Source: Bacillota bacterium (GTDB lineage Bacteria > Bacillota > Bacilli > Bacillales_A > Planococcaceae). Taken from it: 64,000 nucleotides of DNA. Position 1 is the first letter of the stretch. Each line of letters starts with the position of its first letter. The position numbers and the translations under genes were made by a program. The DNA lies in contig JAEXYZ010000045.1 in assembly GCA_023405135.1 (NCBI GenBank), positions 33,880 to 97,879 of the forward strand, read 5' to 3'. Shown here piece by piece: positions 1 to 9,962 of this stretch. The notes below the pieces were generated by a model, which saw nothing but the letters and a program-made list of their open reading frames with translations, had not been told where the DNA came from and did not search any database.

Positions 1-42
1 AGGGACAATAAAACATTTTTCTAGCTGAACAGTAATGAATAA

Positions 43-1965
43 TCAACAATCTAACTGTTTAATGAAACTATGATTTTCACTGTAATAGACATCTCCAACT
101 TTATTTTCAACTATCGTTCTTGTTAATTCGATTTTTGAAAAGTTTACAGCCTGTACATTATATTGAGATTTATTATTTCGAATCATACTATCGGAAACAA
201 ATACTGATGACTGATTTTGTGCAAATATATCCGAATGATTTCCATCGGTTAATTGTACGCTTTTTAAATCGACAATAGACTCAAAATCAATCCATATTTG
301 GTGTTGGGCGTGCTTTGAAATAAAACAGTCCTGTATATATACTTCACTATGGTTTTGAATGAAAAGGGCGTTGCGACAACCATCAAACAGCTCACTATTT
401 TTTAAAATGACAGAACTATCATTCACCACAATTTGTGCTAGTTCATGATTGAAAATTTGACTATCAAACAAATAAAAGCTGGAGTTTCGTAATACTTTTA
501 CTCCATATGAATTGCCATTATAAATTTGACAATGTTCAAATCTAGCTGTTGATTGGTCACAAATTTCAACTTGTACATTATGACTATCATAAAATTGACT
601 ATTCATTGCAACGAGCTCACAATCATTCACTATAAATAAACTTTTGCCATTAAACATTTCACTTTGAACAATTAAAATTTTACAATTGGACTTGCTTGCA
701 ACATGGGGCATTTCATTATCGTGAAATTTACAAGTATCTATATCAACTTTTGAATCTGACATTGCCAAAATGCCGTTTCCAACATTTTGTGTTAAAACGG
801 ATTTAAAAATGATTAGTTCGGATTTAAAGAGTGTAATGCCAGAGTTAGCGTTATGCGTAATTTCACTTTCAACAATAGCGCAGCTTCCAAAATCCTCAAT
901 ACAAATGCCAACATGATATCCTTCTTTTATTTTACTTTTTTTAATGGAACAGATTGATTCATCAGAAATTGCTAATTGAGTAGACCGGTGTCCTTTAATG
1001 TCTGTCTTTAAAATGTTTACGATTGATTCATTGCTAATTTGAATACCAAATCCGTCACCACCACTAATTTGGCAAAATTCTATATTCATACATGATTTAC
1101 GAGTAACTTGAACATTGGCTTTTTTATTACTAGTCACTTCACAGTAGGAAATTTGTGCATCACCATTGTCTTGAACGAATATTCCTACATCTTCTCCTTG
1201 CTGAATTGTACTTTTTCTTGCAGTTAAGTAACCATTTTGCACAGAAATTTGTGATAGCTTATGGTCATTAAAAATTGTTGATTGCAAGGAAGCTTCACCA
1301 TCTTGAGTTATTTGAAGTCCTATGCCACTCCCATACTCAATGTGACTTTCATAATCAAAATATTTAGATTCTTCTACAACAATTTGTGTGCTAGAGTGAC
1401 GATGGATATGGATGCTTTTTGTTTGTAACAGTGAATGGTTTTTTATTAAAAAAGCATGTTTTGCTCCTGAAAATGTACTTTTTTCAATACAAATTTGTGA
1501 GGACTCGGATAATATTTGTGCTTTTCCGTTATGATGAAAGGTACAATTTTCAAATATCGCTTTACTATTATTTATAACAGATACAGCCATTTCCTTTGCT
1601 TGTTCAAATTCACAATTGTATGCATTTAATTTTCCGCCATCGACTGTAACAAGTACATCCGCTTTTTTACCAATAAAACGACAATTATTAAGAACGGCGT
1701 CTCCTTCAATATACATTTGTGCTGTTGGTGCAATTGTGATATTTTGAATCGTAACGGATACGTTTTTTGGAACAATGATTAATCCTTCAATTACTGTTTC
1801 TTCTAATTCTCCAGTAATGACCATATTTTTTTCTAAACGTATTGATTCCTTATATCTTTTTGCTTTTAATTGTATTACTTTTCCTGATTTTGAACTTTGT
1901 ATTGTTCGTTGAATCGTTTTAACATTGGAAAATAATTTAGAAAATATTTTTATCATTACCACCAA
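43..1965 (-). CDS. Right-handed parallel beta-helix repeat protein
   Basis: The 640-residue product consists almost entirely of degenerate 20-25 residue units with alternating hydrophobic residues and recurrent Asn, Ser and Cys, for example NSGITLFKSEL and GNGILAMSDSKVD. This is the pattern of pectate-lyase-like right-handed beta-helices. No signal peptide or membrane segment is visible, so a cytosolic or spore location is possible. The start is a TTG with an AGGAGG-type site about 6 nt upstream (1971-1976); an in-frame GTG and an ATG lie 3 and 9 nt further in. No catalytic triad or lyase signature stands out, so no enzyme activity is assigned. The gene is divergent from the DUF2785 gene. The fold is fairly sure; the function is unknown. 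Confidence 0.75.
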   Translation of the reverse strand: MVVMIKIFSKLFSNVKTIQRTIQSSKSGKVIQLKAKRYKESIRLEKNMVITGELEETVIEGLIIVPKNVSVTIQNITIAPTAQMYIEGDAVLNNCRFIGKKADVLVTVDGGKLNAYNCEFEQAKEMAVSVINNSKAIFENCTFHHNGKAQILSESSQICIEKSTFSGAKHAFLIKNHSLLQTKSIHIHRHSSTQIVVEESKYFDYESHIEYGSGIGLQITQDGEASLQSTIFNDHKLSQISVQNGYLTARKSTIQQGEDVGIFVQDNGDAQISYCEVTSNKKANVQVTRKSCMNIEFCQISGGDGFGIQISNESIVNILKTDIKGHRSTQLAISDESICSIKKSKIKEGYHVGICIEDFGSCAIVESEITHNANSGITLFKSELIIFKSVLTQNVGNGILAMSDSKVDIDTCKFHDNEMPHVASKSNCKILIVQSEMFNGKSLFIVNDCELVAMNSQFYDSHNVQVEICDQSTARFEHCQIYNGNSYGVKVLRNSSFYLFDSQIFNHELAQIVVNDSSVILKNSELFDGCRNALFIQNHSEVYIQDCFISKHAQHQIWIDFESIVDLKSVQLTDGNHSDIFAQNQSSVFVSDSMIRNNKSQYNVQAVNFSKIELTRTIVENKVGDVYYSENHSFIKQLDC

Positions 1966-2040
1966 GGGCCCCCTCCTGTAATCCAGTGAATATTCCTATT
2001 TTCGCTAAAAAATCAAAATCTTAATCGTTATTGCTAAAAA

Positions 2041-2098
2041 AAGACACCTCCTGCTAAATTTGCAAGAGATGACTGTTGGAGTGTCTTCTAATTTTTTC
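2041..2098 (+). terminator. Possible intrinsic terminator without an upstream gene
   Basis: Arms AAGACAC (2041-2047) and GTGTCTT (2081-2087), extended by TCC/GGA, enclose a 26-nt loop and are followed by a T-rich stretch. The hairpin lies between two divergent genes, so it has no obvious + strand transcript to end. It could terminate a short leader RNA or simply be a structured 5' region. Confidence 0.35.
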
Positions 2099-2199
2099 TT
2101 TCAAACGGCAAAAAGGGGAGCTTGAAATCCTTTTCTAGTCAAATAGTGATTGGAAGTTTACAATTGAAACGATATGTTTTGATATAGGAGGATTTTTAA

Positions 2200-3033
2200 T
2201 TGAAAAATACATTATTAGAAATACTAAATATGAATTTTAATGAGCGGGCATCTTATATGGAGAACAATGGCGATGAATTGCTACAAAACATGCTTTTACA
2301 TATCGGTGATCCAAATGATGAATTACGAGATAAGTTAAACTATCGAATATTTATTGAGCTTTTATCTGAACAGTTATTAACTAGAGAGCAAATGAAGCTG
2401 GTTGCTCTAACATTACATAGTAAAGATTATTTATATAGTTCAATCGGTGAGCGACATACAGATTCCGTCTTCACGAGATCCTTTTCTGCTTTATGGCTAT
2501 CAGCATTACTTCATGCAGATCGTCAGCTACACTTTTTATCAAATGAAGAAGCGACTCTTATAATAGAAGCTTCTACACCATATTTAATGAACGAAAAAGA
2601 TGTGCGAGGTTTTATTGGAGAAGACAAAGGGTGGGCACATGCGATTGCATATGGTGCTGATTTAGCGAGTGCAATCGTAAGTCATCCAACATTTGAAGTA
2701 AGATTTGCTCCAACACTTCTTCAAGGAATAAAGGATAGTTTTTGGAAAGGAACTGTTTTTGTTGATGATGAGGAAGAACGGTTAGTAACAATACTTGAAA
2801 AATTAATCCTTCTTGATTTTCCAGAAGAAGTAATGGTGGAATGGGTGGAACAAGTATTTGATAAATTGCAATTTTATTTAATGGAAGTAGGCTATACGCC
2901 ACAATACTTTACGGCACGAACAAATACACTTCATTTTATGAAAACACTATATTTCACATTAAAATTTTCTAACAAGATGCCGCAATTAAATGGTGTTGTT
3001 TCATTATTTATAGCTAAATGGATGAAACAATAG
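2200..3033 (+). CDS. DUF2785 family protein
   Basis: The 277-residue all-helical product resembles the DUF2785 family, whose members carry a conserved GW-A-H-x-GAD core. Here that core is GWAHAIAYGADLASAIV near residues 147-163. There is no signal peptide or membrane segment. The start is TTG, placed 8 nt after AGGAGG at 2186-2191, which is clearly the intended site. The next + strand gene begins 49 nt downstream and may be cotranscribed. The biochemical role of the family is not established; the call rests on the conserved core and overall length. Confidence 0.75.
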   Translation: MKNTLLEILNMNFNERASYMENNGDELLQNMLLHIGDPNDELRDKLNYRIFIELLSEQLLTREQMKLVALTLHSKDYLYSSIGERHTDSVFTRSFSALWLSALLHADRQLHFLSNEEATLIIEASTPYLMNEKDVRGFIGEDKGWAHAIAYGADLASAIVSHPTFEVRFAPTLLQGIKDSFWKGTVFVDDEEERLVTILEKLILLDFPEEVMVEWVEQVFDKLQFYLMEVGYTPQYFTARTNTLHFMKTLYFTLKFSNKMPQLNGVVSLFIAKWMKQ

Positions 3034-3082
3034 AGATCTAACTTCCTGTTAACTGGGAGATACAAGTAAATGAGGTGAGTAA

Positions 3083-3637
3083 ATGCGAAGTCGATTTAGA
3101 AGAATAATTTATTTAATTGCTGTTGTCTTTATAATAGGATACTTATTCAATTTGTATTTTGTTCACTTTACTGGAGATGGAAAAGATACTCCTGAAGAAG
3201 CATTACCTACAGATGCCCAGTACGAATGGATTGAGGGACCTAAAACAGACAAAGAACAGCGCTATTTCTTTTTATCTAATGGCAACTATTTCGGAACAGG
3301 TGTTGTTATTAAAAATTTAAAAGGGTGGACAGCAGGTGATGGTGCGTATTCGCCATTACCAAATCCGCTAGAAGAAAATAAAATTACAGCTGCCCATTCA
3401 GACGGTCAAATTTTATTTGGATTAATTAAACCAAATGGTAATGTAAAAGTAAAAATCAATGATGTTAAAGCAAAGATGATTGATTTAACAACTCTTTCAG
3501 AAGAAGTGTTAAATCAATACAAGGTTGAAGGGTATTATATTTGGTATGTTGAACGAGTAAAACTAGAAGAAGAAGTTCATTATAACATTGAAGTATTAGA
3601 TGACCATGATAATGTACTAAGTGAATTATCAATTTAA
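3083..3637 (+). CDS. Single-pass membrane-anchored protein of unknown function
   Basis: The product has 184 residues. A basic N-terminus (RSRFRR) precedes one hydrophobic segment at about residues 8-27, so it is probably an N-in, C-out anchored protein or has an uncleaved signal. The rest is a soluble beta-rich domain of about 150 residues with no motif I recognise; it ends acidic. The start ATG follows a GAGGTGAG site. It lies 49 nt after the DUF2785 gene, with no clear terminator between, so an operon is plausible. I do not recognise the family and assign no function. Confidence 0.65.
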   Translation: MRSRFRRIIYLIAVVFIIGYLFNLYFVHFTGDGKDTPEEALPTDAQYEWIEGPKTDKEQRYFFLSNGNYFGTGVVIKNLKGWTAGDGAYSPLPNPLEENKITAAHSDGQILFGLIKPNGNVKVKINDVKAKMIDLTTLSEEVLNQYKVEGYYIWYVERVKLEEEVHYNIEVLDDHDNVLSELSI

Positions 3638-3762
3638 TTTGAATTTAAGTATTCTTAAGCCGAAGTTCTTTTGTTTTTTAATCACCACATATATACTGGT
3701 TGTTGCTGAGTGAATTACAAGGTCATAACATTAACTTATCACAAAAGATAAAATTAATGTAA

Positions 3763-3791
3763 TTTACTTATGTATATAAATAAGATATGAT
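3763..3791 (+). promoter_or_regulatory. Candidate sigma-A promoter of acnA with overlapping dyads
   Basis: TTTACT (3763-3768), a 17-nt spacer and TATGAT (3786-3791) form a plausible vegetative promoter. Two small dyads surround it: TTATC-N6-GATAA (about 3736-3751) and CTTAT-N8-ATAAG (3767-3784). Aconitase genes in Bacillus are repressed by CcpC and CodY, so these dyads could be operator parts, but they do not match the CcpC box spacing closely. Confidence 0.45.
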
Positions 3792-3852
3792 GGTCATTGG
3801 AGAAAAGAAGCTTTGTTGCCTTTTCGAATTATTAACTAGGGGGAGTACACAA

Positions 3853-6555
3853 ATGGCAAGCAACTTACACAACAGCCGTGCGTCATTCGAAGTAAATGGT
3901 AAAACGTATAACTACTACCGTTTATCTGCGATTGAAGAAGCTGGTATCGCAAACGTATCACGCCTACCATACTCAATTAAAGTATTATTAGAATCTGTAT
4001 TACGTCAATATGACAACTATGTAATTAAAGAAGAGCACGTAAACAACCTTGCAAAATTTGGTGCAGGTGCAGATCCAGAAGGTGAAGTTCCATTCAAACC
4101 TTCTCGCGTAGTATTACAAGACTTCACTGGGGTTCCAGTAGTAGTTGACTTAGCTTCATTACGTTCAGCTATGAAAGAATTAGGTGGAGATCCAAATAAA
4201 ATCAATCCAGCAATTCCAGTTGACCTTGTAATTGACCACTCAGTACAAGTTGACAAATACGGTAATTCTTCTGCATTACAAGCGAACATGGATTTAGAGT
4301 TCGAACGTAACGCAGAACGTTACAACTTCTTAAAATGGGCTCAAACTGCGTACGATAACTTCCGTGCTGTACCACCAGCAACAGGTATCGTACACCAAGT
4401 TAACTTAGAATATTTAGCGCCAGTTGTTCACGTTAAAGAAAACGAAGATGGCACTTTTGAAACTTTCCCAGACTCAGTAGTAGGTACTGACTCACACACA
4501 ACTATGATCAACGGTCTTGGCGTTCTTGGTTGGGGTGTTGGTGGTATTGAAGCAGAAGCAGGTATGCTTGGACAACCTTCATACTTCCCAATCCCAGAAG
4601 TTATCGGTGTTAAATTAACTGGTGAACTTCCAAACGGTGCTACTGCAACTGACTTAGCATTAAAAGTAACTCAAGTATTACGTAAACGTGGTGTAGTTGG
4701 TAAATTCGTAGAGTTCTTTGGTCCTGGTGTATCTAACTTACCACTTGCTGACCGTGCTACAATTTCGAACATGGCTCCAGAATATGGTGCTACATGTGGT
4801 TTCTTCGCAATTGACGAAGAATCATTAAACTACATGCGTTTAACAGGCCGTGATGAAGAACACATCGCAGTAGTAGAAAACTACTTAAAAGCGAACGACT
4901 TGTTCTTTGATCCATCTTTAGAGCCTGTTTACACTGACGTGTTAGAAGTTAAATTAGACGAAATCGAACCAAACCTTTCTGGTCCAAAACGTCCACAAGA
5001 TTTAATTCCTCTTTCAGAAATGAAAGCTCGTTACCATGAAGCAGTTACTGCTCCAATGGGCGTACAAGGTTTCGGTTTAACTGAAGATGAATTCTCAAAA
5101 ACATCAACAATTAAATTTGCTGATGGCGATGTAGAAATGCCTACAGGTGCAGTAGCAATCGCTGCTATTACATCTTGTACAAATACATCTAATCCATACG
5201 TTCTTTTAGCTGCTGGTTTAGTTGCTAAAAAAGCTGTAGAAAAAGGTATCCAACCACCAAAATGGGTTAAAACTTCATTAGCTCCTGGTTCTAAAGTAGT
5301 AACAGGTTACTTAGAAGATTCAGGTTTACAAACTTACCTTGACCAAATCGGTTTCAACACTGTAGGTTACGGTTGTACAACATGTATCGGTAACTCTGGT
5401 CCATTACTTCCAGAAATCGAAGAAGCTATTAAAGAAAAAGACTTATTCGTAACTTCAGTTCTTTCTGGTAACCGTAACTTCGAAGGTCGTGTACACCCAC
5501 TTGTAAAAGCTAACTACTTAGCTTCACCACCATTAGTAGTTGCTTATGCTTTAGCTGGTACTGTAGATATCGACCTACAAAAAGATTCTTTAGGAAAAGA
5601 TAAAGATGGCAACGATGTATTCTTCGCTGATATCTGGCCTTCAACTGAAGAAGTAAACGAAGTATTAAATAAAGTTGTAACTCGTGAACTATTCCAAAAA
5701 GAATATGAAACAGTATTTACTGCTAACGAAAAATGGAATGCAATTGAAACATCAACTGAATCTCTTTACACATTTGATGACAAATCAACATACATTCAAA
5801 ACCCACCATTCTTCACTGGTCTTTCTAAAGAGCCTGAAGCAATCAAAGGTCTTGATGGATTACGTGTAATCGCTAAGTTCGGTGATTCAATTACAACTGA
5901 CCATATTTCTCCAGCTGGTGCAATTGGTAAAGATACTCCAGCAGGTAAATATTTACAAGAAAACGGTGTTGCAATCCGTGACTTCAACTCTTATGGTTCT
6001 CGTCGTGGTAACCATGAAGTAATGATGCGTGGTACATTTGCAAACATCCGTATCCGTAACCAAGTAGCACCAGGTACAGAAGGTGGATTTACTACTTACT
6101 GGCCAACTGGTGAAGTTGAGTACATTTACGATGCAGCTATGAAATATCAAGCTAACGGTACTGGTTTAGTAGTATTAGCTGGTAATGACTACGGTATGGG
6201 TTCTTCTCGTGACTGGGCTGCTAAAGGTACTTTCTTACTAGGTATTAAAACAGTTATCGCACAAAGCTACGAGCGTATCCACCGTTCTAACCTTGTAATG
6301 ATGGGTGTATTACCACTTCAATTCATGCCAGGTGAAAACGCTGAAACTTTAGGCTTAACTGGTAAAGAGGAAATTTCTGTAAATATCACTGACGATGTAA
6401 AACCACGTGATATTTTAACAGTTACTGCTAAAGCTGAAGATGGAACTGTTAAAGAATTCAAAGCTCTAGCTCGTTTCGACTCAGAAGTAGAAGTAGACTA
6501 CTACCGTCACGGTGGTATCCTACAAATGGTACTTCGTGCGAAAGCAGCTGAATAA
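3853..6555 (+). CDS. acnA: Aconitate hydratase (aconitase A type)
   Basis: This enzyme isomerises citrate to isocitrate in the TCA cycle and, in Bacillus, also binds RNA when iron is scarce. The 900-residue product has the normal length and the full AcnA/IRP layout. The three [4Fe-4S] ligands are Cys442 (SCTNTSNP) and Cys508/Cys511 (GYGCTTCIG). The C-terminal swivel domain carries GSSRDWAAKG. I chose the ATG at 3853 because a GGGGGAG site precedes it by about 7 nt and the protein then begins MASNLHNSR. The upstream in-frame ATG at 3787 would add 22 residues with no ribosome site. Codon use is strongly biased, as expected for a highly expressed gene. It stands alone, followed by a strong terminator. 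Confidence 0.97.
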   Translation: MASNLHNSRASFEVNGKTYNYYRLSAIEEAGIANVSRLPYSIKVLLESVLRQYDNYVIKEEHVNNLAKFGAGADPEGEVPFKPSRVVLQDFTGVPVVVDLASLRSAMKELGGDPNKINPAIPVDLVIDHSVQVDKYGNSSALQANMDLEFERNAERYNFLKWAQTAYDNFRAVPPATGIVHQVNLEYLAPVVHVKENEDGTFETFPDSVVGTDSHTTMINGLGVLGWGVGGIEAEAGMLGQPSYFPIPEVIGVKLTGELPNGATATDLALKVTQVLRKRGVVGKFVEFFGPGVSNLPLADRATISNMAPEYGATCGFFAIDEESLNYMRLTGRDEEHIAVVENYLKANDLFFDPSLEPVYTDVLEVKLDEIEPNLSGPKRPQDLIPLSEMKARYHEAVTAPMGVQGFGLTEDEFSKTSTIKFADGDVEMPTGAVAIAAITSCTNTSNPYVLLAAGLVAKKAVEKGIQPPKWVKTSLAPGSKVVTGYLEDSGLQTYLDQIGFNTVGYGCTTCIGNSGPLLPEIEEAIKEKDLFVTSVLSGNRNFEGRVHPLVKANYLASPPLVVAYALAGTVDIDLQKDSLGKDKDGNDVFFADIWPSTEEVNEVLNKVVTRELFQKEYETVFTANEKWNAIETSTESLYTFDDKSTYIQNPPFFTGLSKEPEAIKGLDGLRVIAKFGDSITTDHISPAGAIGKDTPAGKYLQENGVAIRDFNSYGSRRGNHEVMMRGTFANIRIRNQVAPGTEGGFTTYWPTGEVEYIYDAAMKYQANGTGLVVLAGNDYGMGSSRDWAAKGTFLLGIKTVIAQSYERIHRSNLVMMGVLPLQFMPGENAETLGLTGKEEISVNITDDVKPRDILTVTAKAEDGTVKEFKALARFDSEVEVDYYRHGGILQMVLRAKAAE

Positions 6556-6600
6556 TAACGGAAAGTTACCGTGCATTTAATGCATGTGTGATACTCCAAA

Positions 6601-6634
6601 AAAACAGGTTGACTTGTTCAACCTGTTTTTTTTT
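6601..6634 (+). terminator. Rho-independent terminator after acnA
   Basis: AAAACAGGTTGA (6601-6612) pairs with TCAACCTGTTTT (6618-6629) around a 5-nt loop and runs into a long T tract. Confidence 0.93.
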
Positions 6635-6773
6635 ATGTAGTACTATAGTAACATTTTCAAAAATTACATAAATTTAATAATATATAGTTAGATATTTACA
6701 AAAGTTTCTTGTAGAATAGTACTAGATTTCTTTTTTCTTAATATTCTAATTATATTACTGGAGGGTTACATAA

Positions 6774-9008
6774 ATGAATTCTAAAAAAAGTCGTAATAAA
6801 ATTTATACAGCAACTATAGCCTCTTCTGTTGTTGCTTCAGCTTTACTATTAACTCCTGTTCAAGCAGAATCTATTTCCTTTAAAGATGTACCTTCAACTT
6901 CCTCTTACTACGCTTCCATCAATCAATTAACTGAATTAGGCGCAATTTCCGGATTTCCAGATGGAACGTTTAAACCAGGTGAATCACTAACACGTGGACA
7001 AGCAGCTAAAATTATTGCACAAGTTTTAAATCTAGATGGAGCAACTGCTACAGATCCAAGCTTCTCTGACGTTCCAAAATCTCATCAATACTATAATGCT
7101 ATTGCAGCATTAGCTGAAGCGGACATTATTGGCGGATATGAGGATAATACATTTAAAGTAAGTGAAACAATCACTCGTGGACAATTAGCAAAAGTGTTAG
7201 CACAAGCATTTGAATTAAAAACAAAAGATAATAGTGAATTGCCTTTCACAGATGTAACTGAAAGCTATAAACCATTCGTTAAGGCTCTTTATGATAATGG
7301 TATTGCTACTGGTACTTCTGAAAATACATTCTCATTAAATAAGCCTGTTACTCGCGGACAAGCAGTTAATTTAATTACACGAGCTCTTAACTTTGTACCA
7401 GATCAAGCACCAGATACTGCTACTCCGGACACAGCTACATTTGATTTAACGATTATGCACAGCAATGATACACATGGACGTGTGGAAAATGCTCCAAAAC
7501 GTGCTACAGCTGTAAAGGAAGTACGTGCGGAAAAGCCGAATGCTTTATTACTTGATGCAGGTGATGCAAATAGTGGTACTTTATACTCGAACGAATTCAA
7601 AGGACAAGCTGATTTAGCTTTCTTAAATTATATGGAATATGATTTTATGACGTTTGGTAATCATGAATTCGATTTAGGTTCAAGCCCAGAAGGTCATCAA
7701 GCATTAGTCGACTTTATAAAAGGAGCTAATTTCCCATTTGTATCATCTAACGTTGATTTTTCAAAGGATTCTAAGTTTACGGGATTATTTAATGATTTAA
7801 TTTCAAGTGAACCGGAAAACGGGAAAATTTATAGTGGGATTGTTAAAGAAATAGATGGAGAAAAAGTAGGTATTTTTGGTTTAACTACTGCTGAAACAAA
7901 AGATATTTCTTCTCCAGGAAGTGTTACATTTGAAAATTATGTTGAAGAGGCAGAAAAAGCGGTAAAAGCCTTTGAAGATTTAGGTGTAGATAAAATTATT
8001 GCTTTAACTCATATTGGTTACGATGATAGTGCTGATTATGATAATGATTTAATCTTAGCTAAATCAGTGGAAGGCATCGATATTATTGTTGGTGGTCATA
8101 GTCATACTAAATTAGACGAGCCAGTTGTTGTTGATACAAATACAACAGGTGAGGCAAAAGATGCAACAATAATTGTTCAAGCATATCAATATAGCGATTA
8201 TTTAGGAACGCTTGACGTATCCTTTGATGATAAAGGTGTAGTTGTTGATTTCGAAGGTGAGTTATTAGAATTAGGTAAATACACAGAAGATCCTGTCGCT
8301 TTAGAACTTTTAAAACCGTATAAAGATCAAGTGGTAGCAGTACAAAATAAAGAAATTGGTGTTACTGCAATTTCTGCGTTAGAAAATCCACGAACTACTG
8401 ATGAAGGAAATACAGAACAGCTAAGTGTACGTAAAAATGAAACTGCTCTTGGTAATATCATTACAGACGGTATGCTTTCAAAAGCAAAACAATATACAAA
8501 TAAAGAAGTCATTATGGCCGTACAAAATGGTGGGGGAATTCGTTCAGGTATTAACGAAGGACCAATTACTGTTGGTGAAGTAATTACAGTTCTACCATTT
8601 GGTAATACATTAGCACTAATGGATGTTACAGGTGCAGAACTAAAATCAGCCTTTGAATTTAGCTTAGCAAACTACCCAGAAGAATTCGGTGGCTTCCTAC
8701 ATGTTTCTACTGGTACAAAAGTTGAATTCGACTCTTCAAAACCAGCTGGACAACGCATTGTATCACTTTCTTATAAAGATGCAAAAGGTAATGATGTTCA
8801 AATTGAAGATGGCAAAACATATACAATTGCTACAAATGCCTTTACTGCTAAAGGTGGAGATGGCTTTGATATGTTTGCAACAGCATACGAAGATGGTCGC
8901 GTAACTGATTTAGGTTTATCTGATTGGGAGAACTTAGTAGAACATTTAAAAGCAATTGGTGATATTACACCAACAATTGAAGGTCGCATTGTTGATGTAG
9001 CTAAATAA
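6774..9008 (+). CDS. S-layer-anchored 5'-nucleotidase / metallophosphoesterase
   Basis: The 744-residue secreted enzyme begins with a signal peptide ending near VQAES (about residue 32). Three SLH domains at about 33-75, 95-140 and 158-200 should hold it on pyruvylated secondary wall polymer. They are followed by a calcineurin-like metallophosphatase domain with DTHG (232-235), GNHE (295-298) and GGHSHT, and a 5'-nucleotidase C-terminal domain with NGGGIRSG and the substrate loop GGDGFDMF. It probably hydrolyses extracellular nucleotides to nucleosides and phosphate. The start ATG follows GGAGG. It is monocistronic with its own terminator. SLH domains joined to nucleotidases are typical of Bacillales that have S-layers. 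Confidence 0.94.
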   Translation: MNSKKSRNKIYTATIASSVVASALLLTPVQAESISFKDVPSTSSYYASINQLTELGAISGFPDGTFKPGESLTRGQAAKIIAQVLNLDGATATDPSFSDVPKSHQYYNAIAALAEADIIGGYEDNTFKVSETITRGQLAKVLAQAFELKTKDNSELPFTDVTESYKPFVKALYDNGIATGTSENTFSLNKPVTRGQAVNLITRALNFVPDQAPDTATPDTATFDLTIMHSNDTHGRVENAPKRATAVKEVRAEKPNALLLDAGDANSGTLYSNEFKGQADLAFLNYMEYDFMTFGNHEFDLGSSPEGHQALVDFIKGANFPFVSSNVDFSKDSKFTGLFNDLISSEPENGKIYSGIVKEIDGEKVGIFGLTTAETKDISSPGSVTFENYVEEAEKAVKAFEDLGVDKIIALTHIGYDDSADYDNDLILAKSVEGIDIIVGGHSHTKLDEPVVVDTNTTGEAKDATIIVQAYQYSDYLGTLDVSFDDKGVVVDFEGELLELGKYTEDPVALELLKPYKDQVVAVQNKEIGVTAISALENPRTTDEGNTEQLSVRKNETALGNIITDGMLSKAKQYTNKEVIMAVQNGGGIRSGINEGPITVGEVITVLPFGNTLALMDVTGAELKSAFEFSLANYPEEFGGFLHVSTGTKVEFDSSKPAGQRIVSLSYKDAKGNDVQIEDGKTYTIATNAFTAKGGDGFDMFATAYEDGRVTDLGLSDWENLVEHLKAIGDITPTIEGRIVDVAK

Positions 9009-9069
9009 TAACTACTTTTTTCTAACAAATAGATTGCTCAAAAAGATTTAAATATTAGCAATTACTTTA

Positions 9070-9104
9070 AATGAGATCGTCTTAAATGGCGGTCTCATTT
9101 TATT
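9070..9104 (+). terminator. Terminator after the SLH nucleotidase gene
   Basis: AATGAGATCG (9070-9079) pairs with CGGTCTCATT (9090-9099), with one T-G pair, and a T-rich tail follows. Confidence 0.85.
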
Positions 9105-9255
9105 CTTAAAATTTAGCAAAATATTGTGCATTTATTCTGAACTTTTCACCAACATTCTCAGCCTATAGAAATTTTTATTGAAAATATTACATACTGTTCA
9201 TTAAAATAGAATAAATAAATATATAGATGATAATAGAAAACAATAGGGAGGAATT

Positions 9256-9525
9256 ATGAAGAAAAGATATAGCGTTTTTGCAAAGTTTCGAGATGGCCAT
9301 TATTTTTATTTAAACTTCAATGATCCTAGCATATTGGATTGTTTAAAACAAGTTCCTCCTCCAGAAGGATTGTTAGCAATAGCTAAATGGCCAATCAATA
9401 CACATGCAGAAATCGAATTTTTTGTTGAATTAATCAATGGGAATATTAGCTATTATTTTTTAAAAGACTCGATTACTGATATTAGAGAAACTGTTATATT
9501 CAATAATTCAGAATTGGATAATTAA
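9256..9525 (+). CDS. Small protein of unknown function (89 residues)
   Basis: The ORF starts with ATG about 7 nt after AGGGAGGA and is closed by its own terminator, so it is very likely a real gene. The 89-residue product is soluble and mixed alpha/beta, rich in Phe and Tyr (YFYLNFNDPSI). It has no cysteine pairs beyond a single Cys, no signal and no membrane segment. I do not recognise a family. Neighbouring genes give no functional hint, since it is monocistronic between two terminators. Confidence 0.6.
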   Translation: MKKRYSVFAKFRDGHYFYLNFNDPSILDCLKQVPPPEGLLAIAKWPINTHAEIEFFVELINGNISYYFLKDSITDIRETVIFNNSELDN

Positions 9526-9570
9526 TTTAATGTCTAAATATTTATTTATATTTGGGCTTTCTATTAAAAA

Positions 9571-9614
9571 GGGGATTTTCAGAGTAGAATTTCTGAACAT
9601 CCCCTCTATTTTTT
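9571..9614 (+). terminator. Terminator after the 89-residue ORF
   Basis: GGGGATTTTCAGA (9571-9583) pairs with TCTGAACATCCCC (9592-9604), with one internal mismatch, and CTATTTTTT follows. Its 3' arm closely resembles the hairpin at 35148-35183. Confidence 0.85.
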
Positions 9615-9618
9615 ACTT

Positions 9619-9660
9619 AAAAAAGAAAAGGGACGTCTCATAATTTTATGAGCCATCCCT
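9619..9660 (-). terminator. Terminator of the minus-strand DUF2653 operon
   Basis: On the minus strand, GGGATGGCTCAT pairs imperfectly with ATGAGACGTCCC, and a T-rich tract (complement of 9619-9629) follows. It lies 9 nt past the stop of the 9669-9962 gene. Confidence 0.75.
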
Positions 9661-9668
9661 TTATATCT

Positions 9669-9962
9669 TTACCACTCAATATTCGCAATAATTCCTTCAT
9701 CATCATGAAGGTCTAACACGATTCGTGCAGACATTGAATCACGATGTAATTGTTCATCAATATATAAACGAATAGCTGTAATAAAGTTCACTGTATTATA
9801 AAATTCCAATTGTCCATTTACATAAGCCTCTGCAGTAAATCCTGAAGCATCATCATACATTAATTCTACTTCAACCTCTTGCGGGGCAACATTTTTAAAT
9901 TTTGCGTGAAACAGACAAACTGCATTAATGACTTCTTGCTCTGATAATGTTATCTTTTCCAA
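9669..9962 (-). CDS. YxcD-like DUF2653 family protein
   Basis: The 97-residue product begins MEKITLSEQEVINAVC and matches my memory of the B. subtilis YxcD family (DUF2653): a short N-terminal helix, then an ELMYDDASGF strand-turn and a helix that starts near ITAIRLYID. No catalytic residues are known for the family. It overlaps the 3' end of the upstream membrane-protein gene by 13 nt, so the two are translationally coupled and probably act together. A terminator follows directly. The family call is fairly good; the role is unknown. Confidence 0.75.
   Translation of the reverse strand: MEKITLSEQEVINAVCLFHAKFKNVAPQEVEVELMYDDASGFTAEAYVNGQLEFYNTVNFITAIRLYIDEQLHRDSMSARIVLDLHDDEGIIANIEW

Noticed and set aside
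3787..3852. N-terminal extension of aconitase from the ATG at 3787
   Set aside because: It has no ribosome site and reads through the true one; homologues start at the ATG at 3853.
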